A stretch of 40,586 nt of DNA, from the NCBI GenBank assembly GCA_003427395.1, contig BFEA01000111.1, forward strand, positions 1,214,449 through 1,255,034. Reading direction: 5' to 3'. This DNA comes from Chara braunii (Eukaryota; Streptophyta; Charophyceae; Charales; Characeae). A program made the position numbers and the translations under genes. Positions 1-9,750 of the stretch are shown one piece after another (position 1 is the stretch's first letter; the number at the start of each line of letters is the position of its first letter). The notes under the pieces were generated by a model. It did no database searches. It saw only the letters and a program-made list of their open reading frames with translations, and was not told where the DNA came from.

Positions 1-11
1 GCGCGCGCGCG

Positions 12-86
<75 letters not shown>
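1..86. repeat. (GC)n/(GA)n microsatellite
   Basis: Six GC dinucleotides are followed by about 36 uninterrupted GA dinucleotides. This is simple sequence with no coding content. Confidence 0.97.
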
Positions 87-88
<2 letters not shown>

Positions 89-375
89 GCGCTTCACCAC
101 GCCGGGCGAACCGATCTGTTTCGTTTCTGGGCTGAGTGTGAACGGAACTCTCCACCTCTTCACGCACAACACCCATGAGAGACCGGGAGGGAGGGGGCGA
201 GGCTGTACTTCGCCACGCCGCGCAAACTCACCTATTTCCTTTCTGAGACGAGTGTGAATGGAATCTCCCCATCTTCAGGCACGACATAGCGGCCACACAG
301 ACACATACACATAGAGAGCTGCACGCCGGTTTGCAGGCAGCTCGAACATGCCTATTTCCTTTCCAGGCAGCACCA
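87..375. repeat. Diverged ~115-bp tandem repeat, 2.5 copies
   Basis: Copy 1 (about 87-200) and copy 2 (about 201-315) share the order 'CTTC-CCACGCCG-GC-AA', then 'TTTC-TTTCTG', then 'GAGTGTGAA-GGAA', then 'CTTCA-GCAC'. A shorter third copy (about 321-375) keeps 'CTATTTCCTTTC'. Alignment was by eye; identity is roughly 70-75 percent between copies 1 and 2. Confidence 0.65.
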
Positions 376-1138
376 AGCAGAAGGGAAATTGACCACTACC
401 GGTAGGGAAGGGCGGGTTAGATCAGGAGTATACGGTAGATAAGACAGACGGCTCGATAGGGTAGACATGAAACATGCTGGGCAACCTTCGAGTTGTGGTT
501 GGTATTTGGCCATGGGCCGTTCAAACTTGAAGTCTTCCCTATGAGCTAAGTTGAATGATGCTTCAAGTACTTTTATCCTGGGTTGATGGTGAGGTTCCCC
601 GGGGCCAAGTCACTAGCAGAGGTTTTGTTACGGGGTTGGGGACCTCCGTTGTGTGTTCTCAACCAGGATAGCTGCGTCTATTGCAGAACAGGCTTTTTCA
701 GGAAATGTCCTACAACACAATGGGCAGGAAATGGGGTGTTTTGGGGGTTGGGGAAGGGTGTGGTCGGCGTCGGGAGTAAGACTGGTAGGGGGAGCGATCC
801 TTGTACAACTTGGAGCGCTGGCGAGTGGCTATCGGGTGTTGAGGTCGCTGTTCGGTGTTGCTGGACTAGGACCGGGCGTTTCCGTTTCAGGGAAGTTTTT
901 TTTTTCTGGGTTTCTTTTTTGTTCTTTGGTGGTTATTGGGTTGATGTTGGGGTACAAGGCTGGTGGGTGGATGCGAATTTAGGGGTGGGTCGGTCTTTGT
1001 GCAGGCTACTCAAATGAACACGATTGTTGGTCTAGGTGCGTTGTGGGTACGCTGTCTCGTTTTGTGGGGACGATGTGTGGGGTCTCCTTTTTTTTTAATT
1101 GGGGCTGGGGGAATGTGCGAATTCGGATGGGTAGGTGG
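376..1138. other. Unassigned GT-rich stretch
   Basis: No gene recognised. Two overlapping open frames (583-1017 and 653-982) are rich in W, G, V and F, as expected from GT-rich DNA, and contain no motif I know. A T9 run lies at about 897-905. Confidence 0.5.
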
Positions 1139-1790
1139 TTTTAGGTGTCGGGCCCGTACGTTTTCGTTGATGTATCTGGCTGTGGACGTGCATAAGGGAC
1201 GACCGATACGGCCGCGTATCTGCCTTGTTTTTTATGGGAAGAACCATTCTGGTGTCACGGTCGTCGAGACGACGACTCTTAGATACGAATGTGTAGACGT
1301 TGGGTGCGGGAAGGTGAGGGGACAGTTGAGTCGACTGAGCTGAAGTGACATGAGGTTTTAGGTATCGGGCCCATACGTTTCCGTTGATTGATGTATCTGG
1401 TTGTGGAGGTGCATAAGGGACGACTGCTACAGATGCGTATCTGCTTGTTTTCTACGGGAAGAACCATTATGGGGTCATCGGGACGATGACTGTCAGATAC
1501 GGCTGTGTAGACGTTGGGTGCTGGAAGGTGAGGGGACGTTGGTGGTGTCAGGGCATACTTACACAAGGACTTTTTTAGTTATTTATGGACGTCATTGCGG
1601 TCAAATGCCTCCAGGTGGGGGCGTAATTGCAGTCGGATGCACTTTGAAAAGAGGTGGCGCAAATTTGCCCCCATGGGTGGCACATCTTCCTTGATGTATT
1701 TGGTGGTAGACATTGCATAAGGGACGACAACTACGGGCCTCTATTTGTTTCTTACGGTGTCGTTGGGTCGACGAATGTGAGGATTTGTTT
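1139..1790. repeat. ~215-bp tandem repeat, two full copies and one partial
   Basis: Copies start near 1139 and 1354, both with 'TTTTAGGT-TCGGGCCC-TACG'. Both then carry 'TGATGTATCTGG', 'GCATAAGGGACGAC', 'GGGAAGAACCATT', 'GTGTAGACGTTGGGTGC' and 'GGAAGGTGAGGGGAC'. A degraded third copy starts near 1691 (TGATGTATTTGG, then GCATAAGGGACGAC). Offsets between equivalent points are 221 and 303 bases, so the last copy is separated by unrelated sequence. No reading frame is conserved between copies. Confidence 0.75.
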
Positions 1791-1950
1791 TTTTTTTCTC
1801 TCGTTTTTTTTGTCGTATACACATTGCGAACCTGGTCTGCTTGCCAAACCTGCCAAATCTATTGTCCTCCCCCGAGAAGTTGTCTTGGCTGCGTCCCCGT
1901 GCGTAGCGCAATCCTCAGTGACATCTTTTCTCACCACTGATGTATACAAA

Positions 1951-2440
1951 TCATAGAGTACATAGGTGCATAGCTGCACAGGTGGGCAGACCCTTTCACG
2001 AAGCAATTTGAGGTAAGGGTGCCCATCAGGTGGTTTTCCATTGGTCATGCCCCAATTGTGGAGCTTTGGCTTTTGTTTTTGATGGCATACTCATACGAGG
2101 ACCAAAAGTACCAAACTTTTGAGGCATTTGGGTAGACCTCTTTGGTACTTTAGGTCCTCATGTGGTCACATGGGCAGACTTTATCCAGAAAGGACGAAGC
2201 CGCGGCCCTGGCATTTGCACCTCCTAGAAAGTGCACGTAGTCACACTGCTTACCGCAAAAAATATGTAGAGTTTTTTTATTTTTTTTTCCAATGTTGAAC
2301 TAATACTAACAACAACTTTCTTCATGCACAAATTTCTTGAAATACCTAACGGAGAAATAAAAATTTTTAAATAATAATAATAATAATAATAAGTAAAAAT
2401 TTGAAAAGGTAATTTGATACCATTTTTATAGGTGGTCTCA
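1951..2440. repeat. Dispersed repeat, copy 1 (interrupted)
   Basis: The left part (about 1951-2040; CATAGGTGCATAG, then AATTTGAGGTAAGGG-GCCCAT) and the right part (about 2290-2440; CACAAATTTCTTGAAATA, then GGTAATTTGATACCAT) match consecutive parts of 2774-2976. About 240 extra bases separate the two halves here, so this copy probably carries an insertion. An (AAT)n run lies at about 2369-2391. Confidence 0.6.
2097..2159. repeat. 19-bp inverted repeat (hairpin)
   Basis: The left arm GAGGACCAAAAGTACCAAA (2097-2115) pairs with 2141-2159 at 18 of 19 positions across a 25-base loop. It sits inside the block that interrupts the dispersed repeat, so it may be part of a small foldback element. No protein is encoded. 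Confidence 0.75.
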
Positions 2441-2535
2441 AAAAGGAAACTTCGGCAGCCTGACAACCTCTTGACAAAAGGGTCACCAAAAAGTATATTT
2501 GAGTAGCGGGTCTCCCCAATATGACCCGAAAACTG

Positions 2536-2564
2536 CCTCAAATTTTGGGATTTGAGGTCATCAG
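2536..2564 (-). other. 8-bp hairpin next to CTGATGA (hammerhead look-alike)
   Basis: CCTCAAAT (2536-2543) and ATTTGAGG (2550-2557) form a perfect stem with a 6-base loop. On the minus strand the heptamer CTGATGA (2564-2558) sits directly before this stem, as in a hammerhead core. The GAAA required on the far side is CAGT, so it would not cleave as it stands. Confidence 0.25.
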
Positions 2565-2773
2565 GTCCCCGCATAACTATGTCTTAGTAGTGCGGCGTTA
2601 GATAATGGACTAGATTGAACGAAAAAACTAGATTGAGGGCATGCTCGCACTAACATTTTTCCAAACGCATTTAGTAACCACAGTTGCCGCTAAAAGTTGG
2701 ATGCATCTAGCAGCAATCACGTCCAGAGTTAAGTCGAAAATGTCATACTGTGAGTATGTCCTGAGTGTACCGG

Positions 2774-2976
2774 ATCCTAGTGTGCATAGGTGCATAGGCG
2801 GGCATGTCCTTTCGCGAAGGAATTTGAGGTAAGGGCGCCCATAAGGCAATTTGTTTTTTTCAATGCAGAAATAACATGCATGGTTATTTTTCTCATACTG
2901 GTACACAAATTTCTTGAAATAACTCACGGACAAAAAAAAAACCAAAAAGGTAATTTGATACCATCTTCAAAGTTAA
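2774..2976. repeat. Dispersed repeat, copy 2 (uninterrupted)
   Basis: Same family as 1951-2440 but continuous: TGCATAGGTGCATAGG-GGGCA, AATTTGAGGTAAGGGC, CACAAATTTCTTGAAATA and GGTAATTTGATACCAT occur in the same order without the ~240-base block. The element type is not recognised. Confidence 0.6.
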
Positions 2977-3700
2977 CCTATCCCCCTTGAACCTCTGCCA
3001 TGACCCCACGCTTCTTATGGCATGAGTCTCCTGCGATGGAAACGCCTATCTGCGCTCTGTACGAAATTTGTATTAAAATAGGTTGAGCTTCTTATGGCAG
3101 CACCCTTTCAAGATGTAGGTGGCTCCTAAAGCGTCCACCTGAAGGGTCTGCTAGTTCAGTCTTTCCCCCATGTACGAGTGTGAAGAGACTACCACTGAAT
3201 TCTAACCGTCACGCGTCCCACTCTCGGGGAAGTGGTATGGAGTACTCCTCACTCGAGCTCGGAGGCTCGGATCCCAGAAGTCAGGATGTCTCCACCGAAC
3301 CGGCAAAGTCCCCCCCCATTAATTGGTCCACTACACGTCGATTACAGGGCCGAATCCTGAAGCAACGAACCCCTACCCCAAATTTCCTCCTAGACTGAGG
3401 AAGCCCTCAGGCTTGGAGTCAGGTCCATCGCCCCAACCTGCTACGCGGGGAAATAACTTGGATGAAATAAAAAGCCAGAGAAAGTGAGAGTCGAGACTCG
3501 TTTCGACGGGGTTAAATCGGAGGGCCTTCAGGATAGAAAATGGGAACCTTGGGGTTAGACTAGGTTCGTTCATTCCTTTTTTTTTTCCGTTACTTGCGTT
3601 TTTTTTCGGGCCCTCTTCACTGTTTCTTTAAAAAAAATCGGTATGTTCGCTTGACCAGTAGGTGGATAACATCAATGAATAAGGGTAGGAAAATATTCAC
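2977..3700. other. Unassigned sequence
   Basis: No gene, repeat or RNA recognised. Short open frames at 3180-3398 (+) and 3373-3573 (-) show no family signature. Homopolymers T9-T10 lie near 3580-3605. Confidence 0.5.
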
Positions 3701-3986
3701 TTCCTCATCACCACATTCGACGAGATTCAAGTTCACTTTCGACACACTCTCCTTTTACCTACGTGCATGCCAAACCAACAAACAATTCGAGATTCAACCG
3801 GAAGGACCGCAACTCAAGTCAGACTCAATGTTCCACACAAGCATTCCTCATCACCACATTCGACGAGATTCAAGTTCACTTTCCGCACACTCTCCTTTTA
3901 CCTACGTGCATGCCTAGCCAACAAACAATCCGAGATTCAACCGGAAGGACCTCAACTCAAGTCAGACTCAATGTTCCACACAAGCA
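3701..3986. repeat. 143-bp direct tandem duplication
   Basis: Units 3701-3843 and 3844-3986 are about 95 percent identical. Both start TTCCTCATCACCACATTCG and end TTCCACACAAGCA. Because 143 is not a multiple of 3, an open frame crossing both units changes frame between them, so the duplication is not a protein repeat. Confidence 0.95.
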
Positions 3987-4900
3987 TATCCCTACAACTT
4001 TCTCCATTCAACTTTTTCTAGAGAACCGAAAAAAAAAAGAAAGGTCATACAACGTGAGGGCGCACACATATGTGAGAGGATTCAAGCCAACCACTAACCT
4101 TGAGCAGAAGTATCAACCGCACCTCGTTTCACACAAGAACTTGAAAGCCAAGAAAAATAATTACATCTCGCCGTAGAAAACCACAGCCCTGAGGCAAGCT
4201 TCGGGTCCACCACTAGTCCCAAACCGTTCCTGCCTCACAAGTCCCAAACGCGGCAGTCCCAAACGTGAGGATGGCGAGTCGCACACATCCCAAAAAAAAA
4301 CGTCGGTCCTACTTAAGTTCCAGATCGTCCCAGATTGTCCCAGGTGGTTCCGCCCTATCCCTTCCAGTACCTGATGACGTCACCCACCAGAACAACTTCC
4401 ACCGCGCCTCACACACAAAAAAAAACAGTTCCCACTCCGCCGACAGCGTTAGTCCGGTTCAAAGCCAAAGGCCCCACCACTGCCGATGCACATACACAAA
4501 AAAAAACAGTGTGTCGTTCCACCTTGACAAGCTTGGATCAACAAAGACTATCGTCGATACCTCTACCGCACTGCCACAACAGTTCCGCTGCAATTTTTCT
4601 CCTCCACCAATGTTGATGGAGAACCCCTTGATGCACCAAGAAAACCCTGACAATCCACCATTTCGGCAGCATAACGGCGCAAAAAATATCGTCGTCGAAG
4701 CCGAAAAGAAATCAGCAGCATACCCCCACAAAAGCGGAAAAACAACCTGTCGTGGCCCAACCCGCTGCTACCTCCACGAGCGTGGCCCTAAAGTCCGCTG
4801 CTGCCACTCAAAACCCACAGTCAAATTAATAAAATTTGGGCCCTGGACAAAATTCAGGCCCAAAATACTCTCGCCGTGCCGCCTTGGTCCCACAGAGTCT
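3987..4900. other. Unassigned A- and C-rich stretch
   Basis: A 233-codon open frame (4265-4966, +) is low complexity and its end runs out of frame through a gypsy fragment, so I do not call it a gene. The 17-mer ACACAAAAAAAAACAGT occurs at 4413-4429 and 4494-4510, and a related A9 run lies near 4292; origin unknown. Confidence 0.5.
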
Positions 4901-5072
4901 GTCGGGCAGAGCCCGTCCTCCCAAGCCGAGGATGCAATATCGTGTCAAGTTCAAACACCATCCTGATCCCAGCGAAGATCGGTGGTTCACTAGAGAAGAA
5001 CTCCACCGAACAGCACCTCAAGTGATCGCAAGCTATGAAAGAGAACTCAAGGGAAAAATGTCTGCAGTTTAG
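4901..5072 (+). pseudogene. Ty3/gypsy pol C-terminal fragment (chromodomain-like)
   Basis: This short frame encodes the last ~50 residues of a gypsy polyprotein and ends in TAG. It contains QYRVKF-HH-DPSEDRWFTREEL followed by a basic tail (ERELKGKM). The same segment closes the larger element at 37980-38151. The pattern of a Y-V-F strand, then D/E and W, then a short helix resembles the chromodomain-like tail of chromovirus integrases, which in that family guides integration. The upstream pol is absent: homology starts abruptly near 4901. Polypurine tract and LTR follow directly. Confidence 0.85.
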
Positions 5073-5098
5073 AAGACTTCTCAGAGGACTGTCGAAGT

Positions 5099-5110
5099 AA
5101 AGGAGGAGGG
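5099..5110 (+). other. Polypurine tract
   Basis: AAAGGAGGAGGG lies between the pol stop codon and the LTR start, matching AAAGGAGGAGAGA at 38178-38190 in the second copy. In LTR retrotransposons this tract primes plus-strand DNA synthesis. Confidence 0.8.
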
Positions 5111-5112
5111 AA

Positions 5113-6112
5113 TGCGAGGATCTGGGTCCTCGATGGGCCTAAGGGGCCCTGATACAAATGTGCCCGCCCTAAGTGAACGCGGGCCTAACAAATCTGGAGA
5201 GACCCTCTGCTGTTAATTTTGTATTCATGGTCCGGGCAGTTGTGACGTGCCAGTTGGTTGAGAGAACAATGGCCGAGCAGCAAAAACATTCCACGGCCTC
5301 CCATGCCTTTCTTGAAATGCAGGCCCTGGGCAAGAATCCCAGCCTCATACACAGACAGTTGGGAGGCCCAATCGAACGAGGCCCAACAGCTGCAACAGAG
5401 GCACAGCCTCCCAGGGCCTACCGGAAGCTTCTGGGCAGAGGCCCAGGCCAGCCAGGCCGCCGGGGTAGGCAGGCTTTTTCCATATAGGAAAGAGCTCGCT
5501 GCCTGGGCTCTCATTTAGGCATTTCCGAGATGATGCGGCAAAGCTGCTGGAGCAATTGCTCGTGGCCTGCTGAGCGCTAAGGGCAAGGTGCTGCGTGTAT
5601 GCGGTAGTGCCGGAAGCAGGGTGTTGCTGAGGGCAGCGCCATAGCCTAGCCGTCATAGCTGGTTGGGGCTTGGTCTACAGTGAGGCACAGGGGTGGTCTT
5701 CGGGTGTACACAGGGAAGGCGTGGGTGTAAGTCAGGGGGAAGAGAGAAGAATGATGATGGTGATGAAGATGTGAGGGCGCATACCTGGTATTGGCGATGG
5801 TCTGCATTGGGCGACCTCGTCGAGTACTTCGTTGGCTGCTGACGTCAACAGTTGCATTGTCAATTAGAAGGCAGACAGTACCTGTGTAGGAAGTAGGCTG
5901 GGCGCCGAGTGCCGAGCAGGGAGAAGGGACTAGACTCTTATGTTGGTGGTGGCGAGAGCAAGCTCTCCTTGATATTGGTTTTCAGCGTTACGATTCTCCA
6001 TTGGTGTCATATTGATGCAATGCTGCTTTCTGGACATTGTGATACTTTTTGGCTTTCAATGTGATTGTGCATTCTGGATATTGTCATCTCGCTATTGCTC
6101 ATTTTCCTTGCA
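5113..6112 (+). mobile_element. Gypsy LTR, copy 1 (~1.0 kb)
   Basis: The LTR starts TGCGAGGATCTGGGTCC just after the polypurine tract and ends near CCTTGCA, giving TG...CA ends. It aligns along its whole length with 38192-39156; by eye about 90 percent identical, with a different ~25-40-base segment near 5300. A hairpin near the start (GCCCGC 5162-5167 with GCGGGC 5179-5184) is conserved in the other copy. No protein is encoded. The downstream bases (TGGTATGGGATCTGG, 6117-6131) faintly resemble an initiator-tRNA primer site, but no gag follows. Confidence 0.85.
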
Positions 6113-6775
6113 ATTTGGTATGGGATCTGGTTTGAACTGCGTTTCATTGGTTCTTTGCAATAGTTGTTCGGTGCTTTGCACGAGGTGTGGGACAGTGATA
6201 AGGCTTGGGCGTTGAACGATTGGCGGCCCTGGGTCGCGTGGGCGCGACAGGAAGCTATGTGGTGACATAGGGGGTGTACGCTGGATGATGAGAGCTCGCT
6301 AATGTGACATTTAAGCCGAGGTGGAACTACATTCTGCTGTTTGTTGTGATGAGGCAGAGACCAGTCATCATAAATGCACGTCAGGTTGACAGTGAGAAAT
6401 CTACGGTTGGGGGCAACATTATGAGGTACGTTGCTCGCTTCCTTATCTACCCTCTTCATTGCTTCTCACCGTAAGGAAGCGAGTTTTGTCTTGAGAGTCC
6501 TCTCATTGTGAGGTGTCGCGAGTGCTCAACCTTGAGAGTCCACATTCTTTCCGGGCAGCAAGCTGGTGGGAGACGGGCGAAGCCTGTGAAGGGCCCTGGA
6601 TGAAGCACTCGGGGCACGATCACCATTGCCAACCCGCTGGGACTAGTACACGCATGCTTTGCCAGAAGTCCTTGGTTCTGCTGTTGCACAATAGATGTCA
6701 CGTCGGGCATGCCAACCCTTTGACAAACGCTTACCAGACCATCTATAAATCTTTCTGGCGGGTTCCGGTGTCGGG
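6113..6775. other. Unassigned sequence downstream of LTR
   Basis: No gag, pol or other recognisable gene follows the LTR. Open frames on either strand (for example 6456-6791, -) show no known motif. Confidence 0.5.
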
Positions 6776-6880
6776 GCAAATACCCTGACAATGGTATTTG
6801 CTGGGGATTTTAAACGTCGGACGTTGTCCGACTCTTTCGTTGAAATGAAGGACTTGATGAGTCTGACATTTGCCAAAAGT
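6776..6880 (+). repeat. Dispersed hairpin-bearing repeat, copy 1
   Basis: Two perfect stem-loops lie here: GCAAATACC (6776-6784) with GGTATTTGC (6793-6801), and GTCGGAC (6816-6822) with GTCCGAC (6826-6832). The segment ACC-TGACAA-G-TAT-TG through GACTTGATGAG and TTGCCAAA aligns with the minus strand of 39644-39757. Copies lie 33 kb apart in opposite orientation. Element type unknown. Confidence 0.6.
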
Positions 6881-7731
6881 TATTCAAACCTGATCTATGA
6901 CTGAGAAACTAAAAGTTTTTGAACTTTAGTCCGGACGCATATGGCGTCCAGGAGTAACGGATGTGAATGGCAATGCTTCGCTTTTGTCGAAGCCGCGGGA
7001 ATGTGCGAACATGGGAATACTAAAGTTAGACCTATTCTACCTAAAATAATGTCTCGCGACTTAGCAGCCGCGCTGTCGAGCGCATCGGTCCGGCACCGCA
7101 CGGGGCAGCGCGGGACCCTCCTGGCTGCGTCACGCAGGAGTTGATTTAAAATCCTTCGTCGCAAATATACATGGAGCTTACGCAAGTCGCTCCGGCCGAG
7201 TGCGCCAGCCATACCTCCCGCGAGCCCCTACGACAGGATAGGGCCTACGCGAGGCACGACTTACCTCCACCTTACGGGAGTTGTCACCTCCCTTCGGTCG
7301 GCATATCCCCGCCGAGCTACGAGTCCACAGTACGAAAGCTGATCAGCTGCAATCGCAGAGGTGGACCAGTCGATGGCGTTTCTCGTTCGCTGTAGCATAG
7401 GGGGTACGCGCGGTAATACGCCTCTATCGGACCCGCACGTGAACCGACATCTTGGGGGGCTGAGGTCCCAAACGCGACTCGTCGTCGGTCGACTAGGACG
7501 CATCCCACTCACCACGCATACACCACTCTACGAACGCAAAAATAAATCACACACACACATACATCGAACGACGCGACAACACTCCTAGTCCCTTCAGTAG
7601 CCATCCCATAACTTTCCAATGCGGAAGTCAAATAAGCATTGCGCGCGAGACTTAGTATAAAACCTCGCGGACGCAGGGCTAACTCATATCGACTCGCAAT
7701 GCAAGCGAACGCAGGCAGTTGCAATGATTGT
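6881..7731. other. Unassigned sequence
   Basis: No gene recognised. A short CA-rich run lies at about 7549-7562. Several short frames on both strands overlap each other and lack known motifs. Confidence 0.5.
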
Positions 7732-8024
7732 GTACTATGTAGTACCCATACTCATGCGGTCCTCGTTAACCTCGAGGGTCTCATTCGACACTCAAGTGTC
7801 GGCTGATACACGCTTTGAGGGTTAATCTCTCAACGTTGGACAACTGCCATGCGTGGTTGAAGACCACACACCCTCTTCTGCACCCTGTGCAGAGTGGGTG
7901 GTACACAGGTCCACACCTGTGGTGGCAGTCGTTTCTTACTGCCCTGGAGGTGAGCCCCACTCCAGGCCTGGACAGAAGTCAAGGGGTTTGACTTTGACGG
8001 CTTTCACGGACTACAACGTCCAAC
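7732..8024. other. Chain of perfect stem-loops (possible structured RNA)
   Basis: Eight perfect short-range stems occur in under 300 bases: GTACTA/TAGTAC (7732-7745), CGACACT/AGTGTCG (7786-7801), GTGGT/ACCAC (7853-7867), TCTGCAC/GTGCAGA (7877-7893), CACAGGT/ACCTGTG (7904-7921), GGCAGT/ACTGCC (7924-7943), CTGGAG/CTCCAG (7944-7965) and AAGTCAA/TTGACTT (7976-7994). Longer pairings close around them: TTAACC (7766-7771) with GGTTAA (7820-7825), and GTTGGAC (7835-7841) with GTCCAAC (8018-8024). I do not recognise the family, and strand is undetermined because stems are symmetric. Confidence 0.6.
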
Positions 8025-8535
8025 CATAGAAATATAAAAAACAAGGAATAACAGAAGGTCTTCCTTTTCTCTCACCCCATAATCTGGCTAACCCTTGCGC
8101 ACGATCACGGTAAGCCGCGCGCATACCCGAGGCATATATAAATATATGCATAAGGCTTATTTGTATAGGACTATCACTTCTCACAGTCACAGTGGGACTC
8201 CTCTCAGCCATATATGTATGTAATCGCAGGCGGTCACATCCAGAGTCCGAACCACAAACATACCTGCAATCATATCAAAGATTCAACAAAAGTCCACGCA
8301 CTACACGGGGTCAACTTGAACCATTCTCTATGCTCATACCCCTTGCTTTAGCCATACAACCCTCACTCTTGTGTAACTCCCCAAAATAAATGCTCAGTAC
8401 TTTTGTTAAATGGTCATTCAATAAAGTCCGGGTAAAAAACACAATGAAACAATTCAAACCACAGGGCTAAAGCCTTTAGGTTGAGTGGCAAGAGTCGATT
8501 GGAGTTGAATCGTAAACCGACGAATCGACAATCGA
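8025..8535. other. Unassigned; AT palindrome and TATA-like site
   Basis: No gene recognised. GCATATAT-AA-ATATATGC (8132-8149) is a perfect palindrome that includes a TATATAAATA motif; it could act as a TATA box or be chance AT sequence. Confidence 0.4.
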
Positions 8536-8574
8536 CCTGTTATCAGTGATAACAGGAGACGATCCTTGTGGATC
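8536..8574. repeat. Two adjacent perfect hairpins
   Basis: CCTGTTATC (8536-8544) pairs with GATAACAGG (8548-8556) over a 3-base loop. Four bases later GATCC (8561-8565) pairs with GGATC (8570-8574) over TTGT. They continue the hairpin-rich character of the 7.7-10.3 kb stretch. Confidence 0.8.
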
Positions 8575-8824
8575 AAGCTGAAACTAGTCCAAGTCCTGAA
8601 TCAAACGATCAAAAGGACCTGTAACACAAGACAGACCAATCCTCAGGCTAAATCTATAAGTTCATGAATAATAACCCCCATACCACGATCTCATTCAAAC
8701 CATCCACGTTAACTAAGCCTGAGTCTACCACTAAGCAGTGCCCGAAGCAAAGGTAGACCCTGGCATAATCTTCCCTATACAGGGTGGATCGTCGGAATCG
8801 CCACCTGTCAAAATATAACCTAAC

Positions 8825-9185
8825 CCCTTTAAACTAAGAAAATTTCGGCAGCGCTTCCCGTAGGAAAAGTGTCTTTCCAAAATTTGTATCAGCCCGCATA
8901 TGAAAACAGAAATAGTCGTTGACTTTCCAAAGTTCAATTTTGTCTAGCTCCCTTAATTAACAAAAATTTTGGCAGCACTCCCTTTAGAAAATGAGACTTC
9001 CCAGATTTTTACTAAGCCATTTATGAACTTTACACAAGTTGAACTTTGAAAAGCCAGGAATTGACTAACTCCCTGAATTTGTAGAAATTTCGTCAGCGCT
9101 TCCCGTAGAGAAAGTAGCTTACCAAAATTTATACAAAGCCAAGTATAACAAAAGATCCCAGAAAATGCGAGAATTGATCTACCTA
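8825..9185. repeat. ~122-bp tandem repeat, three diverged copies
   Basis: Each copy carries 'AAATTT-G-CAGCGCTTCCCGTAG' or a close variant, followed by an A-rich block and 'CCAAAATTT-TA---AGCC'. Equivalent points fall at 8847, 8971 and 9092, giving periods of 124 and 121. No frame is conserved, so this is not a protein repeat. Confidence 0.8.
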
Positions 9186-9342
9186 TCAACTGAAACTCAG
9201 ACCACGTAGTAGCCTCACTCAGTCACATGCAGGCCAACCCACAAAGGTAAGTACTCTCACCATCCCCAAGTCAACCTAGCAGACAATAGTTCATAATCTT
9301 TCAATGCTTTAACCCTTTATACCCCGCTTACATAAGGCGTAA

Positions 9343-9378
9343 AGTCAGGCCATCCAATCTTATGGAACATGCTTGACT
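9343..9378 (+). repeat. Hairpin module 1 (type A)
   Basis: Outer arms AGTCAGGC (9343-9350) and GCTTGACT (9371-9378) pair over 8 bp with one G-T wobble. The core CATCCAATCTTATGGAACAT lies between them, with inner stem TCCA/TGGA. Confidence 0.85.
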
Positions 9379-9437
9379 CAACCATTAAGTATACACGAAC
9401 AGGCTGCACAACTACTTTTCTCTTCCTTTGGGCACAT

Positions 9438-9472
9438 GACTAAGTCATTCATCTTAGAAACAATGCCTAGTC
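9438..9472 (+). repeat. Hairpin module 2 (type B)
   Basis: Outer arms GACTAAGT (9438-9445) and GCCTAGTC (9465-9472) pair with one wobble and one mismatch. The core is CATTCATCTTAGAAACAAT with inner stem TTC/GAA. Further out, GGGC and GCCC could extend the stem. Confidence 0.75.
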
Positions 9473-9542
9473 GCCCTGAACTGTTTAATATCCAAGTTAT
9501 ATATATCTCTCTGAACTTAGTGTTCAAAAGCTGAGCGTAGGA

Positions 9543-9573
9543 CTGAGCCATTCATCTTAGAAACAAAGCTTAG
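9543..9573 (+). repeat. Hairpin module 3 (type B)
   Basis: Outer arms CTGAGC (9543-9548) and GCTTAG (9568-9573) pair with one G-T wobble. The core is CATTCATCTTAGAAACAAA. Confidence 0.8.
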
Positions 9574-9638
9574 CCTGCCCAACATTACCTTCAATTATAT
9601 TCTTAATTATACTCTCTTCAAATTTACAATAGACTATA

Positions 9639-9673
9639 GTCAGATCACCCAATCTTATGGGACCCTGTCTGAC
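9639..9673 (+). repeat. Hairpin module 4 (type A variant)
   Basis: Outer arms GTCAGAT (9639-9645) and GTCTGAC (9667-9673) pair with one wobble. The inner stem is CCCA/TGGG instead of TCCA/TGGA, a compensatory T-A to C-G change around the same ATCTTA loop. The 3' side reads ACCCT instead of ACAT. Confidence 0.8.
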
Positions 9674-9750
9674 CAGCCTGTTCTTAAGTAGAATAATAAT
9701 AAAATATAGCCAAATTATAACCTTTTGGGTTCCAGCATGTGCGAGGCATT

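Noticed and set aside
4265-4966. 233-codon open frame
   Set aside because: Low complexity, no domain, and its 3' part reads the gypsy fragment out of frame.
6117-6131. Primer-binding site after LTR copy 1
   Set aside because: TGGTATGGGATCTGG matches an initiator-tRNA site only partly and no gag follows; the LTR is preceded by pol, so it is a 3' LTR.
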